From NCBI GenBank assembly GCA_021776095.1, contig JAJFGO010000003.1, positions 124,001-188,000 on the forward strand: DNA of 64,000 bases, read 5' to 3'. Source of the stretch: Kiloniellaceae bacterium. GTDB taxonomy: Bacteria; Pseudomonadota; Alphaproteobacteria; Kiloniellales; J153. The first letter of the stretch is position 1. Each line of letters starts with the position of its first letter. Shown in pieces: positions 18,204 to 26,334 of the stretch. Under the pieces are notes generated by a model that saw only the letters and a program-made list of their open reading frames with translations, made no database searches and was not told the origin of the DNA. The translations under genes were made by a program, and so were the position numbers.

Positions 18204-18943
18204 CCGCGCAATTGGTAGCCGAGAGCCTGGTTAAACGTTTCGGCGGCTTAACCGCCCTTGACGACGTATCGCTCGAGATCGAGGCGGGCGAATTGCTCGG
18301 CCTGATAGGGCCCAACGGCTCCGGCAAGACGACGCTTTTGAACGTTCTCAGCGGCTTTTACCTGGCCGATTCCGGCACAGCTTTCTTTGAGGGCCAAAAG
18401 ATCACCGGGCGCGAGCCGGCGGTACTGGCGGGGCGCGGCATCGCCCGGACTTTTCAGGTCACGAAAATATTCCGCCGAATTTCCGTCCTCGAGAATCTGC
18501 TGGTCCCAGGCCTGGTCGACTGGTCGGCAGGGCGAAGCACGGTGATCGAGAAGGGGCAGGAGATACTTGATCTTCTCGAGATTGGCCATTTGGCCGACGG
18601 GCCGGCCGCGGAAATGTCCGGTGGCCAGGCCAAACTGCTCGAATTCGGGCGTATCATGATGTTGGACCCTAAATTGGTCCTGCTGGATGAGCCCTTTGGC
18701 GGGGTTCACCCCATGTTGAAGCGCTTGATGCACGATCGCATCCGCGATTGGAATGGGCGCGGCACCACCATCATCCTCATTAGCCATGACATGGGCTCCA
18801 TCTTCGACCTGTGCGGCCGAGTCATGACCTTGCAGAACGGGCGGGTCATCGCCAACGCAGCCCCGGAGCAGGTGCGGAACGACCCGGTGGTCTTGCAGGC
18901 CTATCTCGGAACCCAGGACGGCGAAGCAGGGCGGGGGTTATGA
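18200..18943 (+). CDS. livG: ABC transporter ATPase LivG
   Basis: ATPase of 247 aa. Walker A GPNGSGKT (about residues 38-45), signature MSGGQAKL and Walker B LVLLDEPFGGVHP, followed by the switch histidine in LISHDMG. LivG-type features include LARTFQ-like GIARTFQVTKIFRRISVLEN. I took ATG 18200, coupled to the livM stop (ATGA), rather than an upstream in-frame start inside livM. Confidence 0.94.
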   Translation: MTAQLVAESLVKRFGGLTALDDVSLEIEAGELLGLIGPNGSGKTTLLNVLSGFYLADSGTAFFEGQKITGREPAVLAGRGIARTFQVTKIFRRISVLENLLVPGLVDWSAGRSTVIEKGQEILDLLEIGHLADGPAAEMSGGQAKLLEFGRIMMLDPKLVLLDEPFGGVHPMLKRLMHDRIRDWNGRGTTIILISHDMGSIFDLCGRVMTLQNGRVIANAAPEQVRNDPVVLQAYLGTQDGEAGRGL

Positions 18944-19656
18944 CGCTCAAGGTCGAGGACCTTCATGCCGGCTATGTCGCCGATATCGATATCCTGCGGG
19001 GCCTGACTCTCGAGGCCCGCAAGGGGCAATTGACAACTGTGATCGGGGCGAACGGGGCCGGAAAGTCGACTTTGCTGAAGTGCGTCGCTGGACAGCTTCG
19101 CGCGCACAGCGGTTCGATCGTTTACCAAGGGCGCGATATTTCGGATCTGCGTATCAACCAACTGGCACGCAACGGCATCGCCTATATTGCGCAACGGCGC
19201 AATGTCTTCCCGCAGCTCTCGGTTCGCGAGAACCTTGAAATGGGTGCGTGGATTTTCCGGCGCGATCGCGCCCGGGTTGCTAAGGCGATTGAGCGCGCTT
19301 ATGCCGCCGCACCGATATTGCGCGAGTTCCGCGATCGGCGGGCCGGCGAGATGAGCGGCGGTCAGCAGCGCATACTCGAGGTCGAGCGGGCTCTCTTGAC
19401 CGATCCCAAGTTGCTGTTGGTTGACGAACCGACTGTCGGCCTTGATCCGAAGATGGCGGCGGCGATCTACCGGCATCTGCGCGGCCTGTGCGGCGATGGG
19501 GGGCGGAGCATTCTGATGGTCGATCAGAACGTCATCGCCGGTATCGGCGTCGCCGACTACATCTATGTGCTGGAATTGGGTGCCAATAAGCTGGAAGGCA
19601 CCAAGGCCGAATTCGATTCCAAGTATCGCGACACGATCGCGGAGTGGCTCTTCTGA
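18940..19656 (+). CDS. livF: ABC transporter ATPase LivF
   Basis: ATPase of 238 aa, LivF family. Walker A GANGAGKS (about residues 35-42), signature MSGGQQRI and Walker B LLLVDEPTVGLDP; the end YVLELGANKLEGT is LivF-like. The ATG at 18940 overlaps the livG stop. Its last codons form the left arm of a hairpin that spans the stop codon. Confidence 0.94.
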   Translation: MTLKVEDLHAGYVADIDILRGLTLEARKGQLTTVIGANGAGKSTLLKCVAGQLRAHSGSIVYQGRDISDLRINQLARNGIAYIAQRRNVFPQLSVRENLEMGAWIFRRDRARVAKAIERAYAAAPILREFRDRRAGEMSGGQQRILEVERALLTDPKLLLVDEPTVGLDPKMAAAIYRHLRGLCGDGGRSILMVDQNVIAGIGVADYIYVLELGANKLEGTKAEFDSKYRDTIAEWLF

Positions 19657-19664
19657 GCCACTCC
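19641..19664 (+). terminator. Hairpin spanning the livF stop codon
   Basis: A perfect 10-bp inverted repeat, GGAGTGGCTC and GAGCCACTCC, with loop TTCT. The TGA of livF (19654-19656) sits at the loop edge. There is no T-tract, so an end of the liv transcript is plausible but not proven. Confidence 0.5.
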
Positions 19665-19702
19665 GCCGCGTCCGACCTGGGTTCGGCTTGCTATCGCGCC
19701 GG

Positions 19703-20173
19703 CTATGCCCCGGTGGCCAGCTTCTTATCCTCGGGGGCCGGGGCCGCTTTCGGGGCCGAGGTGCCGCTGGCGGCGGCCTTGCTGTCGAGATGCCGGCAAC
19801 TGCCGTCGAGGAAAGCACCGGCTTCCACGGCCAGGGTCTGATGCACGATGTCGCCCTGGACCCGGGCACTGCGTGCGACCGTGACCGCCGGCGCCTCGAC
19901 CTGTCCCTTGATTGAGCCGGAGATATGCACCGTGTCCGCCATCACCGAGCCTTGTACGTGAGCGCCTTCGCCGATCGTGACTGAGCGGCTCTTGATGTCG
20001 CCCTCGACGTTGCCCTTGATCTGAAGCTCGCCGGAGCAATGCAAATCGCCAACCACGCGCAGGTCGGCACTGATGATCGAAGGCTCGGTGCTGGCACGCT
20101 TGGGGGCTGGGGCGCCGGATGCCGCCGGGGTCTGCGACTGGGTACCGGTCTGCTTGGTATTCTGAGAAAACAT
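19703..20173 (-). CDS. Bactofilin family protein (first copy)
   Basis: Polymer-forming cytoskeletal protein of 156 aa. A proline/alanine-rich flexible N-terminus (residues 1-32) precedes the right-handed beta-helix core, seen as six-residue-like repeats: GDLHCSGELQIKGNVEGDI, KSRSVTIGEGAHVQGSV, ADTVHISGSIKGQV, VARSARVQGDI. A disordered C-terminus rich in Ala/Pro/Lys follows. Bactofilins polymerise without nucleotide and position envelope or morphogenetic proteins. The second copy lies 45 bp upstream on the same strand. Confidence 0.9.
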   Translation of the reverse strand: MFSQNTKQTGTQSQTPAASGAPAPKRASTEPSIISADLRVVGDLHCSGELQIKGNVEGDIKSRSVTIGEGAHVQGSVMADTVHISGSIKGQVEAPAVTVARSARVQGDIVHQTLAVEAGAFLDGSCRHLDSKAAASGTSAPKAAPAPEDKKLATGA

Positions 20174-20218
20174 GCTGGTCCTCCGTTGAAGGCGGGTGCC
20201 CTGGCGTTCGCCTAGGGG

Positions 20219-20632
20219 TTACGCCGTTTTCTGATTACGATCGATATGTGGCCGCCATGGCCGGCGCCCTTCGAGTTGGGCGCCTGGTTCGATGGTCAAG
20301 GCGTTGTGAAATATGCTGCCGTGGACCCGCGCGTTGCTACCGATAATCACGGTTGTCGCGCGTACCGCACCGACCACGGTGCCCCGAATTTCCGCGATAT
20401 CCGCCAGGATTTCCCCCTCGATCCAGCCGTCTTCCCGCACCAGGACGCTGCGGCTGTTGGTTGTGCCTTCAATCCGGCCGCTGACTTCGATGTGGCCGTC
20501 CGTGCTTAGGTCCCCGACAATCACCAGATCGTCGTGGATGATGGTGTAGGTATCGTCGGCGGAGTCCGGCCAGATGGACGTGCCGGCACGGCCGGCAACC
20601 TGATCGCGGACCGCCCCGATATTCAGAAACAT
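20219..20632 (-). CDS. Bactofilin family protein (second copy)
   Basis: Bactofilin of 137 aa from ATG 20632, or 159 aa from 20698. The core repeats are VIVGDLSTDGHIEVSGRIEG, RSVLVREDGWIEGEI, ADIAEIRGTVVGAV and SNARVHGSIFHNALTI. It differs from the neighbouring copy by a longer N-terminal lead (DTYTIIHDDLVIV) and a short tail. Probably co-transcribed with the first copy; paired bactofilins are common and can co-polymerise. The upstream gap to 21006 holds the divergent promoter region. Confidence 0.88.
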   Translation of the reverse strand: MFLNIGAVRDQVAGRAGTSIWPDSADDTYTIIHDDLVIVGDLSTDGHIEVSGRIEGTTNSRSVLVREDGWIEGEILADIAEIRGTVVGAVRATTVIIGSNARVHGSIFHNALTIEPGAQLEGRRPWRPHIDRNQKTA

Positions 20633-20698
20633 GACCTTTGGCCCCGCTTCGCCGGCCGGCGAGGCGTCGCGCCCGGCACGCCGCGTCGAGGATAACAA

Positions 20699-21005
20699 AG
20701 CCGATCGGGAAAACCGTGTGACAATTCTGTGCTCAGCCTGGGTCGCTTCGGCATCCTACGGCGCCAAAAACCGAGCTTACACCAGTCGCATCATGATCGC
20801 TAGACCGCCGGAGGAGGCGCATCGGCCGCCCGACGCTTCCTATCCAATGTCTGCTTGTTGTCGGCCAGGAGCGCCAGTGGCCCCACACGCCTTTTATTTG
20901 CCACACCCTAAGTAATAAATCGTTCGTAACCTGGGGGTTAGATAGTTCCAGCGCAACAGCCGCCACCGGAATACCGGCGGCGTCATCAAGGCAAGGACAC
21001 GCAAT
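20699..21005. other. Divergent intergenic region
   Basis: About 300 bp between the bactofilin pair and the plus-strand 106-aa gene. No coding features are convincing. It contains an AT-rich patch near 20905-20930 and a short GC-rich imperfect palindrome near 20960-20981. Promoters for both directions presumably lie here, but I cannot assign boxes. Confidence 0.4.
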
Positions 21006-21326
21006 ATGAGTCTATTCACGGGCCAAGAGACCGGACGGGACACGGGACAGTTGGGCTTTCGGCGCTCTGTTTTCGGCAAAGCGGGGATTGACACCAGCCA
21101 GTTCAAGGCGGGCGCGACCTTCGCGCGCACAGGTGCCCGGGACGTGGTGGAAACCGCCAAAATCATTTCTGTCCACAAACACGCCGGCGGGGTCTCTCAT
21201 GTCCACTACGCCTGCCGGCTGCAGCACGCCAGTCGAGTGCTGGAGGCCGGGCCGCGTACCCTGGCGCTGCAAACCTTCGCCGAGCGCTTTGATACTCAGC
21301 TAAGCGACGCCCAGGCTGCCCGTTAA
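21006..21326 (+). CDS. Hypothetical 106-aa protein
   Basis: Not recognised. ATG 21006 follows AAGGACA at a good distance, supporting real translation. The protein is soluble, without signal or membrane segment, and mildly basic; it contains a His-rich stretch VHKHAGGVSHVHYACRLQHA near residues 56-75 and a single Cys. It lies alone between the bactofilins and the aldehyde dehydrogenase. Function unknown. Confidence 0.55.
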   Translation: MSLFTGQETGRDTGQLGFRRSVFGKAGIDTSQFKAGATFARTGARDVVETAKIISVHKHAGGVSHVHYACRLQHASRVLEAGPRTLALQTFAERFDTQLSDAQAAR

Positions 21327-21394
21327 GGCTTGAAGCGGTTTCGCCGGGCCGGCGGATTGCCGCCAGCCGAATTCTCTCGGCTCGGCGCCCCGTT

Positions 21395-22882
21395 TTAGCC
21401 CATCACAAAGGGGTTGGGGATTTCCTCGGCCAAGTTGATCCAGACGCTCTTGGTCTGCAGGTACTCGTAGATCGCGTCTTGGCCGTTCTCCCGGCCCAGG
21501 CCGGAGCGCTTGTAGCCGCCGAAGGGCGAGGTGTAGCTAACCGCCCGGTACATATTGACCCAGACCGTGCCGGCCTGCAGGCGTTCCGACATGGTGATGG
21601 CCCGGCGCATATTCTGGGTCCAAACCCCAGCCGCTAGGCCGTAAAGCACCCCGTTGCCGATACGCACGGCGTCTTCCTCGTCGCGAAAGGGGATGACCGA
21701 GAGGACCGGCCCGAAGACCTCCTCTTGGGCGATGCGCATCTCGTTGTGGACCCCGGTGAAGATGGTCGGCTCGACGAACCAGCCGTCGCCGCATTCCGGG
21801 CGGCTAGCTTTGCCGCCGCCGAGCGCGACCTTGGCGCCTTCGCCCTTGGCGATCTCCATAAAGCCCAGGATCTTCTCATACTGGGGCATGGTGGTGACCG
21901 GCCCGACCTGAGTTTCCAGGGACATGGGATTGCCCATGCGCGCGGTCTTGGCGAAGGCGACCAGGCGCTCGACGAACTCGTTGTGGATCGACTCCTGGAC
22001 CAGCAGGCGCGAGCCGGCGATGCAGGTCTGACCCGTGGCCGCAAAGATGCCGGAGATGGCGCCCTTGACCGCGTTGTCCAGATTGGCGTCGTCGAAGACG
22101 ATGTTAGGCGACTTGCCGCCCAGCTCCAGGCTGACCTTCTTCAATCCCTTGGCCGCGGTTTCATAGACCTTTTGGCCGCTCAACTCGCCGCCGGTGAAGG
22201 CGACCTTGGCCACCTTGGCATGCTCGACCAGAGGGGCGCCCACGTCCTTGCCGAAGCCGGTCACCACATTAACCACGCCGGGCGGGAAACCGGCCTGCTC
22301 GACCAGCTTGACGAACTCGAGCGCCGAGGCCGAAGTGAATTCCGAGGGCTTGAGAACCACGGTGTTGCCAGCCGCCAGGGCCGGCGCCAGTTTCCAAGAG
22401 GCCAGCAGCAGGGGCGAATTCCAGGGCGTGATCGCCGCGACCACACCAAGCGGCTCATGCCGGGTGAAATTGAACACCTGGGCCTTGTCGGTCGGGATGA
22501 CCGAGCCCTCGATCTTGTCGGCCAGGCCGCCGAAGTAATAGTACCACTGCGGGACGTAGCGTAGTTGCCCGCCCATCTCGGCGATCAGCTTGCCGTTGTC
22601 GCGAACTTCGATCTCCGCCAGGGCCTCGGCGTGCTCGGCAATCAGGTCGCCCAGCTTGCGCAAGAGGGCGCCGCGCTGGGTGGCATTCAGCTTGGGCCAA
22701 TCGCCTTCGGTGAAGGCCGCGTGCGCCGCCTCAACCGCGCGCTCGACATCCTCTGCCGTGCCCCGCGGGATGCGCGCCCAAGGCTTGCCGGCATAAGGAT
22801 CGAAGGATTCGAACCACTCGCCGCCGGCCGGATCGACGAAGCCGTCGCCTATATACATCTGATAGGTCTTGAGATCGCTCAT
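21395..22882 (-). CDS. Aldehyde dehydrogenase
   Basis: NAD(P)-dependent aldehyde dehydrogenase of 495 aa. The catalytic Glu lies in SLELGGKSPN (about residues 250-259) and the catalytic Cys in ATGQTCIAGSRL (about 285-296). The cofactor-binding ITPWNSPLL (about 152-160) is also present. The length is normal. Closest in style to broad betaine/5-carboxymethyl-2-hydroxymuconate semialdehyde-type enzymes, but the substrate cannot be fixed. pyrE follows on the same strand beyond a separate start at 23608. Confidence 0.93.
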   Translation of the reverse strand: MSDLKTYQMYIGDGFVDPAGGEWFESFDPYAGKPWARIPRGTAEDVERAVEAAHAAFTEGDWPKLNATQRGALLRKLGDLIAEHAEALAEIEVRDNGKLIAEMGGQLRYVPQWYYYFGGLADKIEGSVIPTDKAQVFNFTRHEPLGVVAAITPWNSPLLLASWKLAPALAAGNTVVLKPSEFTSASALEFVKLVEQAGFPPGVVNVVTGFGKDVGAPLVEHAKVAKVAFTGGELSGQKVYETAAKGLKKVSLELGGKSPNIVFDDANLDNAVKGAISGIFAATGQTCIAGSRLLVQESIHNEFVERLVAFAKTARMGNPMSLETQVGPVTTMPQYEKILGFMEIAKGEGAKVALGGGKASRPECGDGWFVEPTIFTGVHNEMRIAQEEVFGPVLSVIPFRDEEDAVRIGNGVLYGLAAGVWTQNMRRAITMSERLQAGTVWVNMYRAVSYTSPFGGYKRSGLGRENGQDAIYEYLQTKSVWINLAEEIPNPFVMG

Positions 22883-22918
22883 AGTCTTATCCTTCAGAAT
22901 GGTTCCGGGCTGTGCCTA

Positions 22919-23608
22919 CTAGCCGGCCGCCAAGTCCGCGCTGGTCTTGCCGCCGTGCGCCGCGGACCAGGTATCCGGGTCTTCCAAAAAGGCACGCACC
23001 GTGGCCAGGCCCGCGTCCGTGAGGTAGCCGCGCTCTCCGGCCACGGCCAGGGCGTCCCACCAGGTCGCCAAGCCATGCAGGCGCACGCCGCGCGCGGCCA
23101 GGTCCGCCACGCCTTGTGGGAAGATGCCGTAGTGGAAGATGACGAAGGTCTCGGCGATCTCGCCACCCGCCTTGCGGATCGCCTCGACGAAATTGAGCTT
23201 GGACCCGCCGTCGGTAGCCAGGTCTTCGACCAACAGAATCCGCGCGCCTTCTGCAAAGGAACCTTCGATCTGGGCGTTGCGGCCGAAGCCCTTGGGTTTC
23301 TTGCGCACGTAGATCATCGGCAGGTCGAGGCGTTCGGCGATCCAGGCGGCGAAGGGGATGCCCGCGGTCTCGCCGCCGGCCACCACATCGATCTTGTCGC
23401 GCCCGATGTCCTGCTCGATCGCCTCGACCGCCAGGTCCATGAGGCGGCCGCGCGTCTTGGGAAAGGAGATGATCTTGCGGCAATCCACATAGACTGGGCT
23501 GGCCCGCCCCGAAGTGAAGATGAAAGGATCGTCGGGGCGGAACAGAATCGCCTCGATCTCCATCAAGGCGGCGGCGGTTGCATGGGCGGTATCATTCGTC
23601 TCCGGCAT
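22919..23608 (-). CDS. pyrE: Orotate phosphoribosyltransferase
   Basis: OPRTase (229 aa) makes orotidine monophosphate from orotate and PRPP in pyrimidine synthesis. Seen: FTSGRASPVYVDCRK (about residues 30-44), VRKKPKGFGR (about 121-130), and the PRPP-binding loop ILLVEDLATDGGSK (about 144-157). The last is the variant found in alphaproteobacterial enzymes. ATG 23608 is the first start. It is divergent from thiE. The C-terminal tail of about 30 residues after the core is family-typical. Confidence 0.92.
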   Translation of the reverse strand: MPETNDTAHATAAALMEIEAILFRPDDPFIFTSGRASPVYVDCRKIISFPKTRGRLMDLAVEAIEQDIGRDKIDVVAGGETAGIPFAAWIAERLDLPMIYVRKKPKGFGRNAQIEGSFAEGARILLVEDLATDGGSKLNFVEAIRKAGGEIAETFVIFHYGIFPQGVADLAARGVRLHGLATWWDALAVAGERGYLTDAGLATVRAFLEDPDTWSAAHGGKTSADLAAG

Positions 23609-23709
23609 TTATTGCATCTCCGGTGTGCTTGGGCTTGGCTCAGGTTTTGATATCAGATATCCGCGGGGACACGGACTCGCAAATGGATCGCGGCAAGGGA
23701 GACTCCCAT

Positions 23710-24366
23710 ATGGGCAAGCGGCCAGATTTTGACCTCACCCTATACCTGGTCGCTGGTGGCGAAGCTGTGGCTGGCCGGCCGCTTGCCGAGGTGATCGAGG
23801 CGGCCGTGCACGGTGGGGTCACTTTGGTCCAGTTGCGCGAAAAGACCATGCTCGACGCCGCCATGATCGAATTGGCGAAAGACATAATAAAACGCCTTCA
23901 GCCCTATGATATTCCTCTGATAATCAACGACCGGGTCGAGGTCGCCCTGGCGGCCGGCGCGGCCGGTGTGCATCTGGGCCTCGACGATATCGAGACGGCG
24001 CGCGCCCGCGCCCTGCTGGGCCCGGACAAGATCCTCGGTGTTTCCGCCGGCACCCCCGCCGAGGCCGCCTTGGTCGATCCCGCCCTAGCCGATTATGCCG
24101 GGGTCGGTTCCCTTTATCCGACGGCGACCAAGCCTGACGCCGGGCCGCCCATCGGGATCGAGGGCTTAGTCGCGTTGAGCCGGGACATTCCTGTGCCGGT
24201 GGTGGCGATCGGTGGCATCGGCGTGGCCCAGGCCGAAGCGGTGATGGCTAGCGGGGTCGCGGGGATTGCCGTGGTTTCAGCAATTTGCGGCGCGGTGGAC
24301 CCGGAGGTGGCGGCCCGCGATCTGCGCCGGGCCATTGCGGCAGGCCGGGCCAAGGCGGCAAGCTAG
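23710..24366 (+). CDS. thiE: Thiamine phosphate synthase
   Basis: ThiE (218 aa) joins HMP-PP and thiazole phosphate. Motifs: LVQLREKTMLDAAM (about residues 39-52), LIINDRVEVALAAGAAGVHLG and GSLYPTATKPDAGPPIG, then VVAIGGIGVAQAEAVMASG at the phosphate site. I chose ATG 23710 because AAGGGAGA lies 8 bp upstream; ATG 23683 is possible. The leader shows no TPP riboswitch signature that I can recognise, and other thi genes are absent. Confidence 0.92.
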   Translation: MGKRPDFDLTLYLVAGGEAVAGRPLAEVIEAAVHGGVTLVQLREKTMLDAAMIELAKDIIKRLQPYDIPLIINDRVEVALAAGAAGVHLGLDDIETARARALLGPDKILGVSAGTPAEAALVDPALADYAGVGSLYPTATKPDAGPPIGIEGLVALSRDIPVPVVAIGGIGVAQAEAVMASGVAGIAVVSAICGAVDPEVAARDLRRAIAAGRAKAAS

Positions 24367-24385
24367 ACCAGGGGACGGTGCTGCT

Positions 24386-24799
24386 TCAGGCCTCGCGCCG
24401 GTAGCGGAAGGTGCCGTCGCCGCGCCCGACCAGTTGGCCGTGCTGATCGCGCACCTCGCAGGAGGCAAAGAAGGTCTGGCGTCCGCCGCCGGTTTGCGTG
24501 GCTTCGGCGGTCAGTCGGGCGCCGGCCAGGGCCGGACCCAGGAACTGGGTGTGCAGCGATAGGGTCATGGCCCGCCGGCTGGGTGCGGGCGGTGCCCGGT
24601 AACAACCGGCCAGGCCGCAGGCACTGTCGATCAAGGTCGCCATGACGCCGCCATGTAGGATGCCGGTGCGGTTCATATGATGGTCAACGACTTGGAGAGT
24701 CACGATCGCACGGCCTTCGCTCCAATCGCCGAGTTCATATCCGACCAGACCGGCGAAGGGGCCGTGCACGGGGGTACTATCGCTTGGCATATCGGGCAT
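24386..24799 (-). CDS. PaaI family thioesterase
   Basis: Hotdog-fold acyl-CoA thioesterase of 137 aa. The signature HMNRTGILHGGVMATLID (about residues 41-58) includes the HGG motif with the catalytic-site helix. The start is one of two close ATGs (24799 or 24790); a longer upstream extension has poor coding character. It is convergent with thiE and divergent from the DddP-like gene. The substrate (aromatic or medium-chain acyl-CoA) is unknown. Confidence 0.87.
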   Translation of the reverse strand: MPDMPSDSTPVHGPFAGLVGYELGDWSEGRAIVTLQVVDHHMNRTGILHGGVMATLIDSACGLAGCYRAPPAPSRRAMTLSLHTQFLGPALAGARLTAEATQTGGGRQTFFASCEVRDQHGQLVGRGDGTFRYRREA

Positions 24800-24991
24800 G
24801 GTGTCGACTGCATGGAGATGCGGGCGCACAGACTGCCGGAGACACCCTGGGGTGTCTAGTCGCGATAGATTTTCCGAACCGCACAGGCTCATCCGGCCAC
24901 AACAAGCCGGAAAACGTCGTGAACTGGGCGGACAGCGGGACCGACCTGGCTTCAGATTGGCGGCAGATTGGCTATCGCTAGGATCACGACC

Positions 24992-26233
24992 ATGCCGTTT
25001 GAATCCTGTTCCGCCCCGGCGCCCCGCCAGCACGGCGCCATGGAATTCACGACAGCGCCCGTTGACCTGGACGCCGTGCGTTTGGAGCGTCTGGGCCGTC
25101 TGCGCGCGGAGTTGAAACGCCAGGGTCTGCCGGCCGCGCTGTTCCTAGACCAGATCAACACGCGCTATGCCACCGATGCCACCAACATGCAGATTTGGTG
25201 CTCGCATTACGAGGCGCGCAGCGTTTTCGTCGCGGCCGAGGGGCCCTGCATCCTGTTCGATTACGCCGACCTGCCGCATTTGGCCGAGGGCCTGCCCACG
25301 GTCGACGAGTACCGGCCCATGCCGACCTTCTACTACTTCACCGCCGGGGAGCGGGCGGAGGAGCGCGCCGGACTCTTCGCCGATCAGATCGCCGATCTCA
25401 TGGCCAAGCACGGTCACGGGGACCGGCGGCTCGCGGTCGATCGGCTCGGCGTGCTCGGTGTTGCCGCGCTGGCTGCCAAGGGAGTTCAGGTGGTTGAGGG
25501 CGAGGCGGTCGCGGAACGCGCCCGGGCGGTGAAGTCTTCTCAGGAACTCGAATTGATGCGCGCGGCAATTCATGCCGCCGAAGCCGGATGCCAGGCCATG
25601 TGGGAGGCGCTGGAGCCCGGCATCACCGAGAATGCGCTCTGGGCCAAGTTGCACGAGGCCAACATCCGGCTCGGCGGCGAATGGATCGAGACTAGGCTGC
25701 TGTCTGCTGGCCCGCGCACCAACCCGTGGTTTCGCGAATGCTCCATGCGCCCGATCGAGAAGGGTGAGGCGGTTTGCTTCGATACCGACCTGATCGGCCC
25801 CTACGGTTATTGCGCAGATATCAGCCGTGCTTGGATCTGCGGCGCGAAGCCCACGGCGGAGCAGGCGGATCTGCATGCGCGCGCCCTGGAACAGATCCGC
25901 CATAACACGGAGATCCTCAAGCCCGGCATGACCTTTCGCGAGGTCTCCATGGCCGCCTTCAAGGTGCCGGAGGCCTTCACGGCGCTGCGCTATCCTAGCC
26001 TGATCCATGGTGTCGGCCTGGCCGACGAATGGCCCTCGATCAAGCATCGCGAGGATGTCGATGCCAAGGGCTATGATGGTGTGTTGGTGCCGGGCATGAC
26101 CTTGTGCGTCGAGAGCTTCATCGGCCGGGAAGGCGGCAAGGAAGGCGTTAAGCTGGAGGAGCAGGTGCTGATTACCGAAACCGGCGTCGAGACGCTGTCC
26201 AGCTACCCGCTCGGCTTCGACCCGACGGCCTGA
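24992..26233 (+). CDS. M24 family metalloenzyme, DddP-like
   Basis: Creatinase/Xaa-Pro aminopeptidase-fold protein of 413 aa. It strongly recalls DddP-type dimethylsulfoniopropionate lyases: RYATDATNMQIW (about residues 58-69), GGEWIETRLLSAGPRTNPW (228-246), FDTDLIGPYGYCADISR (263-279), HGVGLADEWP (339-348) and KLEEQVLITETG (387-398). The putative metal ligands D264, D266, D276, H339, E374 and E389 are all present. No other DMSP genes are nearby, so a peptidase or another lyase remains possible. ATG 24992 follows AGGATC; TTG 24968 and ATG 25040 are alternatives. Confidence 0.75.
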   Translation: MPFESCSAPAPRQHGAMEFTTAPVDLDAVRLERLGRLRAELKRQGLPAALFLDQINTRYATDATNMQIWCSHYEARSVFVAAEGPCILFDYADLPHLAEGLPTVDEYRPMPTFYYFTAGERAEERAGLFADQIADLMAKHGHGDRRLAVDRLGVLGVAALAAKGVQVVEGEAVAERARAVKSSQELELMRAAIHAAEAGCQAMWEALEPGITENALWAKLHEANIRLGGEWIETRLLSAGPRTNPWFRECSMRPIEKGEAVCFDTDLIGPYGYCADISRAWICGAKPTAEQADLHARALEQIRHNTEILKPGMTFREVSMAAFKVPEAFTALRYPSLIHGVGLADEWPSIKHREDVDAKGYDGVLVPGMTLCVESFIGREGGKEGVKLEEQVLITETGVETLSSYPLGFDPTA

Positions 26234-26296
26234 CTCGCAATCGAAGCACCACTGTGGCTGCCGAGCGGACCTTGACTCTTGGGTTTTTCTGAATTA

Positions 26297-26311
26297 GAAC
26301 AAATCAAGAAC
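26297..26311. promoter_or_regulatory. LexA (SOS) box
   Basis: GAACAAATCAAGAAC is GAAC-N7-GAAC, the direct-repeat LexA site of alphaproteobacteria (equivalent to GTTC-N7-GTTC on the other strand). It lies 24 bp before the imuA ATG, matching the known SOS control of the imuA-imuB-dnaE2 cassette. Confidence 0.85.
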
Positions 26312-26334
26312 AAAATATCTCCAGGTCTTATGCG

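Noticed and set aside
22565..23650. Plus-strand frame of 361 codons across aldehyde dehydrogenase and pyrE
   Set aside because: It crosses the intergenic boundary of two clear minus-strand genes and lacks any recognisable motif.
23609..23709. TPP riboswitch before thiE
   Set aside because: Only about 100 bp in the divergent gap and no THI-box-like conserved segments seen.
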